A DNA stretch of 64,000 bases from Pantoea sp. alder81 (GTDB lineage: Bacteria; Pseudomonadota; Gammaproteobacteria; Enterobacterales; Enterobacteriaceae), in assembly GCF_020179835.1 (NCBI RefSeq), contig NZ_JAIUDA010000011.1, positions 1 through 64,000 on the forward strand, given 5' to 3'. A program made the translations under genes and the position numbers. Below the pieces are notes generated by a model. It saw nothing but the letters and a program-made list of their open reading frames with translations, made no database searches and was not told where the DNA came from. Below are positions 61,501 to 64,000 of the stretch, in pieces. The number at the start of each line of letters is the position of its first letter. Position 1 is the stretch's first letter.

Positions 61501-61726
61501 TGAGTTCTGCCTGAGGTTCAGGGGGAAGGGGAGTCAACGGATGGGATATCTCAGCAAGCACCCCGGTAACATCCCCAAGAGTTGCTATGGTCATTACAAA
61601 CAGCTGCAGTGGATCCGAACCCTCTGGAACTCTGAGGTGCTGAGATTCATCAAGACCGAATTCGTACATCTTGCCTTTGGATCGCGTTATGCCGAAGAGG
61701 CGCCTGCTGTTGGATCCGGCCTTCAT
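58586..61726 (-). CDS. hamB: HamB helicase of a Hachiman defence system
   Basis: A 1046-aa superfamily-2 (Ski2/Brr2-like) helicase. Walker A: MPTSAGKTRSIELVL (about residues 265-279); DEAH-like box: VVYDEGHQF (about 376-384); SAVMQNPQ (motif III); ACTSTLAQGVNLPIRYLIVQG (motif V, about 635-655) and QNLIGRAGRAG (motif VI, about 671-681). The C-terminal 350 residues are helical. It overlaps the HamA gene by 4 bp. In Hachiman, HamB tracks DNA, and HamA is released as a nuclease when damage or invading DNA is sensed. Confidence 0.9.
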   Translation of the reverse strand: MKAGSNSRRLFGITRSKGKMYEFGLDESQHLRVPEGSDPLQLFVMTIATLGDVTGVLAEISHPLTPLPPEPQAELNFCASFFDAVLDSGFAQGLERTTLLLASAAYYLARRPGSSLVLARRIDYRAEGNKVEHFLQWLLKADWMTYWPLDDVRYGSLLSSISHSVITHFAEGTQLQHIETLLKLLRAEVYKMGSAEELLYADVAISVCRMRLAASAWSTIPKYSGLSAEYWRPVIQRGRFPKELWPSQLLLGASGIYRGASGLIQMPTSAGKTRSIELVLRSAFMSGRTRLAVVVAPFRALCHEIALSLRQDLAGDDIKVNELTDALQIDFVEQIAELLGSAPPSTSNVLVLTPEKFLYVLRQSPQILKHVGLVVYDEGHQFDTGARGITYELLLTEIKGLLQDTAQTLLISAVMQNPQAIASWLMGADKAQVIDGATLLPTSRSVAFASWTESLGQLMFHENGYDREDYFVPRIIEEAQLSGIRADSATFPTRAKSSDVSLYLGLRVAGKGSVAIFCGTKLIANSIAKRAVQIAEAGYNTVWPAAYADPEEVNALKTINEGNFGSDALLCKAAELGIYTHHSNTPQGIRLALEHGMQKGLINFIACTSTLAQGVNLPIRYLIVQGVNQGAGRVKVRDFQNLIGRAGRAGMHTEGIVIFADSTIWDKRKNRQESWRFQSSVELLSPDRSEGVTSSLLLLLKPFSLPRNKEWPFAGGDLLDFLDKDTDWERWANHVADSVPSLLKAQKDALVKALLRSLGERKKMTHTLESYLMANCTTIDTTSFEQRAGELARDTLAYSLASADEADKLEEYFRLVARRIESVESSPVKQAFFGKTLLGAKQTKRIETWSDEHRDVLLTLDSNDVWLTAVWPLLAELCDNRFFRSVEPADAGFQLALLWMGGTSYGEIFRKALLMQVKKKAGKLKRKVSDDDILHFLESTLAFDCALILAALAQFLFTPEDLVGEPGTSLAHFQKSLKYGLPDTLSMSVFEAGFADRFISQAVRDALLQDGYGGSSFSEAQKIHLSAVEQVIKATPAYFKYVLSSY

Positions 61727-62532
61727 TTGCAGGCCCTCTCGTAAAGTTCATGAACCAGTTGCATTTGCATGTTAGAACGTACAACCATCAGGTATAGGGC
61801 TGCGACATTTGAGTGATCGTTAGCCAGCGTTTTGGCAAGTTCCTCTTCATTGAAAGCGGTGTTGCAGAGAACAGCTACAGCACCTGATAAGTATGTATAT
61901 GGGTTATCAGAGGGATTTTGGAAACGTGAAATCCGGCTTACTTCCGTTGCTTTCCCTTCACGAAGGAATCTGCGTTTCGTAGCATTTAAAGTGACAGCCA
62001 GCCTTATATGCTGATCGTTAGATCCGTCGTTAACAGCACTCTGGAGCTGGCCGCCATAGGCGTTTCCCGAAAGAGAGGCTTTAACTTCGAAAGCATGCAG
62101 TGAATCTGCCTGAACGGGGGTGGCAATATCCAGTTGATGGAAGCCAATGATATCAACACCTTTAACAGATTCATTGTTGCTTGCCTTATCGGCGTATTTT
62201 TCCCGAGGTACCCAGAGATTGAGCGTGAACTCAAGGTAATCGGAAATGAGAAATTCAGCAAAGTCACCTGAACGTATTGAAGGGCCGGGCGCTCTTGTTT
62301 TGTCGGGGAAAATGTAGGCATTCAGGTATTGTTCCGTTGTCATCCCCGTCCCCATTAAAAGCTCCGGAAGCTCCTGGTCTGAACAATATTGCCGACGAAA
62401 ATGCAGTGCCCAGCTGTCAAGATGCGCAGGATCGGTTGGGGGAGAAAACTCCCAGACATTTATGGTATGACCTTCAACGGTTATCACGCCGGATGGACTT
62501 ATCTTTAAACCTTTTAAATGGTCGGGCAGCAT
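61723..62532 (-). CDS. hamA: HamA (DUF1837) nuclease of a Hachiman defence system
   Basis: A 269-aa DUF1837 protein. The PD-(D/E)xK-type active site is visible: SGDFAEFLISDYLEF (Glu, about residues 88-102), KGVDIIGFHQLD (Asp, about 124-135) and LHAFEVKASLSG (E-x-K, about 145-156). The start is placed at ATG 62532 (AAGGAAA); GTG 62535 is the open-frame start. hamA precedes hamB and the genes overlap. It degrades DNA on activation. Confidence 0.9.
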   Translation of the reverse strand: MLPDHLKGLKISPSGVITVEGHTINVWEFSPPTDPAHLDSWALHFRRQYCSDQELPELLMGTGMTTEQYLNAYIFPDKTRAPGPSIRSGDFAEFLISDYLEFTLNLWVPREKYADKASNNESVKGVDIIGFHQLDIATPVQADSLHAFEVKASLSGNAYGGQLQSAVNDGSNDQHIRLAVTLNATKRRFLREGKATEVSRISRFQNPSDNPYTYLSGAVAVLCNTAFNEEELAKTLANDHSNVAALYLMVVRSNMQMQLVHELYERACK

Positions 62533-62763
62533 CACATTTCCTTATGTTGGGTATTCAACCCTGAAAGGGGCTGCAGCTTTTTTTGTTAGCAATACTGACG
62601 AAACATAAGATTAAACTGGGCTTAGGGCATTGGTAAATAATTTTTAGTATTGGCCTGTGTCACTTGATTTATTCAAGTTGATTTTAGAAATGTCCGTTCT
62701 TGGCACATAGCGGACTTTTTCTAACGGAAGTTTACAGGCTATCTACAATTAAATGTCGCTGGT

Positions 62764-63428
62764 TTAAATGCGTTCAATGAGCTCTTTGCCCTGATTTTTG
62801 GGGCTGTTAACGCGGGTGCTGACAGGGTGCCAGTTAAAATCACTCACCGGTAATGCCGCGTCCTTCGCAATTTCCTCAGCCAGCTTTGGTGTTGTGTCTT
62901 CATTCAGCCACTCCAGGACGGAATCTGCCGACAAAACAAGTGGACGTCGATCATGAATATCCAGCATGCCATCACTGCTGGCCGACGTCACAATCAAAAA
63001 ACCGTCGTGGCCGTGCGGGTCATCAAACGGCGCTTTACCGATCGCTGCGAAGAATAGCGGGGCGTGGTTTTTATGATCAATGAAGTAAGGTTGTTTCTTC
63101 TCCTCGCCTCGTACCCATTCAATCCAACCATCTGCAAAAACAATCGCGCGGCCATTGGCCCATAGAGACTTAAACATTCGGCTTGATGCTGCCGTTTCGA
63201 CGCGCGCGTTAATAAGGGGCTGCTTATTCCACCACTCAGGACCGTAACCCCAGTAAACCGGATCGAGGCATAGCTGCTGCTCACGTTCGTTCAGGAGCAA
63301 TACGCTTGTGCCCGGCGCTACGTTATAACGCGCGATAGGTTCCGGGTCGTGAATGTAATCGATGTCGCTAACGCCGATAGCGTCAAAAAGATGTCACGGC
63401 TCTGGTACTGCGCAAACCTTCCACACAT
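62764..63428 (-). pseudogene. yedK/HMCES-like SRAP protein gene with frameshift
   Basis: A gene for an SOS-response-associated peptidase (SRAP), which forms DNA-protein crosslinks with abasic sites through Cys2. The start MCGRFAQYQSRDIF lies at 63428 in one frame; after a run of five A on the plus strand (63385-63389) the protein continues in the next frame as DAIGVSDIDYIHDPEPIARYNVAPG. The rest (62764-63300) is intact: DPVYWGYGPEWWNKQPLINARVE and IHDRRPLVL. A one-base insertion or deletion in the homopolymer is the simplest explanation, real or a sequencing error. Confidence 0.85.
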
Positions 63429-63809
63429 AGACTTTCCCCCCTCTGTACATGATAGCGGTCTACGCATGCTGCGCCTTGATTTACTATGCATTGAGCTATT
63501 GCCGAAATCAGCGAATGAACCCGCTTTTAATTTTTCATCCGGTAATTAATTTAATGTTCTCCCGTTTTCTACATCGGAGCTGGACGGAGGGACCTGAAAA
63601 TGGTTTTCAGGTGCCGGCCGTCAGCAGGCAAGGCGCATAGCGCCGCGTCAGCAATACATTTTAGTTACAACAAGCACCAATATCTGGCACCCCTACAGCC
63701 CGCATTCGCGCTGACCTTTAAATTTTTATTTTCCCAAAAAGAGTTAACGGCTGAACCGAACGCCGGGATTTCGCATGCTTACCGCACTCAACCACCACTG
63801 GAGGTGCAT
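63429..63809. other. Gap at the right edge of the cargo insertion
   Basis: About 380 bp with no supported gene. It holds an ACCTGAAAA-TGG-TTTTCAGGT hairpin (63592-63612) and the promoter/leader of the RAQPRD gene. An oriT or an insertion junction could lie here but neither can be shown. Confidence 0.4.
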
Positions 63810-64000
63810 ATGAAATCTCTCTGTCCGGCAACACGACTTCTGTTTTGCGGCGGTGTGCTGGGCCTGATCACACTCGCGTCCTCTCCGGCATCTGCATCTG
63901 AGAAAGACGAACTGGCGTCTGCACAGCGGATGATCGTCCAGGTGCAGGCTTCTCTGGAACGGGCGCGGGTTGCCGCAGCACAGGCTGACCCATCGGAGCG
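63810..64000 (+). CDS. RAQPRD family conjugative-element protein (partial)
   Basis: A truncated gene running off the window: 63 residues, KSLCPATRLLFCGGVLGLITLASSPASASEKDELASAQRMI and QASLERARVAAAQADPSE. A signal peptide (cut near SPASA) precedes the RAQPRD segment (the ERARVAAAQADP part). GGAGG lies seven bases before the ATG. In SPI-7/PFGI-1-type clusters this gene follows TIGR03747; here the cargo insertion of about 9 kb separates them. Confidence 0.8.
   Translation, partial: MKSLCPATRLLFCGGVLGLITLASSPASASEKDELASAQRMIVQVQASLERARVAAAQADPSE

Overview
The window is part of a large conjugative plasmid of an enterobacterium (Enterobacterales; Pantoea/Erwinia/Enterobacter-like hosts are plausible, but the species cannot be fixed from the sequence). 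The evidence is an iteron-regulated RepFIB/Rep_3-type initiator with 21-bp iterons, a SopA/SopB/sopC partition system clearly homologous to that of F, and a set of genes typical of SPI-7/PFGI-1-class conjugative elements (PilL, TIGR03759, TIGR03765, TraD, TIGR03747, RAQPRD, topoisomerase III, DUF3577, SSB, DnaB, ICE-type ParB, DUF2857, STY4528). No rRNA, tRNA or CRISPR array was recognised.

Layout. 1-4 kb: end of an IS3-family element that truncates an alcohol dehydrogenase, then two short-chain dehydrogenases and a LysR regulator. 4-7.8 kb: replication origin with iterons on both sides of the initiator, a membrane protein, a RepFIB-type tyrosine recombinase and a possible resolution site. 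7.9-10.8 kb: SIR2-HerA antiphage pair. 11.4-14.3 kb: sopA, sopB and irregularly spaced sopC sites. 14.6-23.9 kb: 5'-truncated umuC, cytochrome b561-like and VIT-family membrane proteins, an arsRBC operon and a pair of adjoining tyrosine recombinases. 24-33 kb: a leading-region-like block with an integrase, small genes of unknown function, ArdC antirestriction, DUF1281, a frameshifted DUF5983 gene, an incomplete-looking methyltransferase and a helicase fragment. 33.6-48 kb: TraI_2-domain protein, a repressor/LuxR-like/thioesterase operon, DnaB, ParB, DUF2857, STY4528, TIGR03761, topoisomerase III, DUF3577, SSB. 48-54.8 kb and 63.8 kb onward: pilus and type IV secretion genes. 54.8-63.4 kb: a cargo insertion inside the transfer operon, with an AT-rich three-gene operon of unknown function, a Hachiman (HamA-HamB) system and a frameshifted yedK-like SRAP gene.

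The most unusual signals are non-coding. (1) Ten genes in the leading/ssb region have leaders built on one plan: a hairpin carrying word 1, a complementary word 2, and usually a word 3 next to or overlapping the Shine-Dalgarno that word 2 can also pair with. The words differ between genes but remain complementary within most leaders. (2) A ~160-bp structured element occurs three times (24.7, 26.5 and 46.1 kb) with compensatory changes in its helices; its gene neighbours (integrase, antirestriction, topoisomerase, ssb) are those for which the STAXI motif was named. (3) A ~240-nt, multi-hairpin RNA-like region with GNRA tetraloops lies directly upstream of the integrase and begins next to an ATGA, resembling HEARO/omega-RNA but without an IscB gene.

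Together the genes describe a plasmid that replicates and partitions like F, transfers with an SPI-7/PFGI-1-type apparatus, arms itself on entry (ArdC, SSB, structured leaders) and carries at least two known phage-defence systems plus a candidate third.
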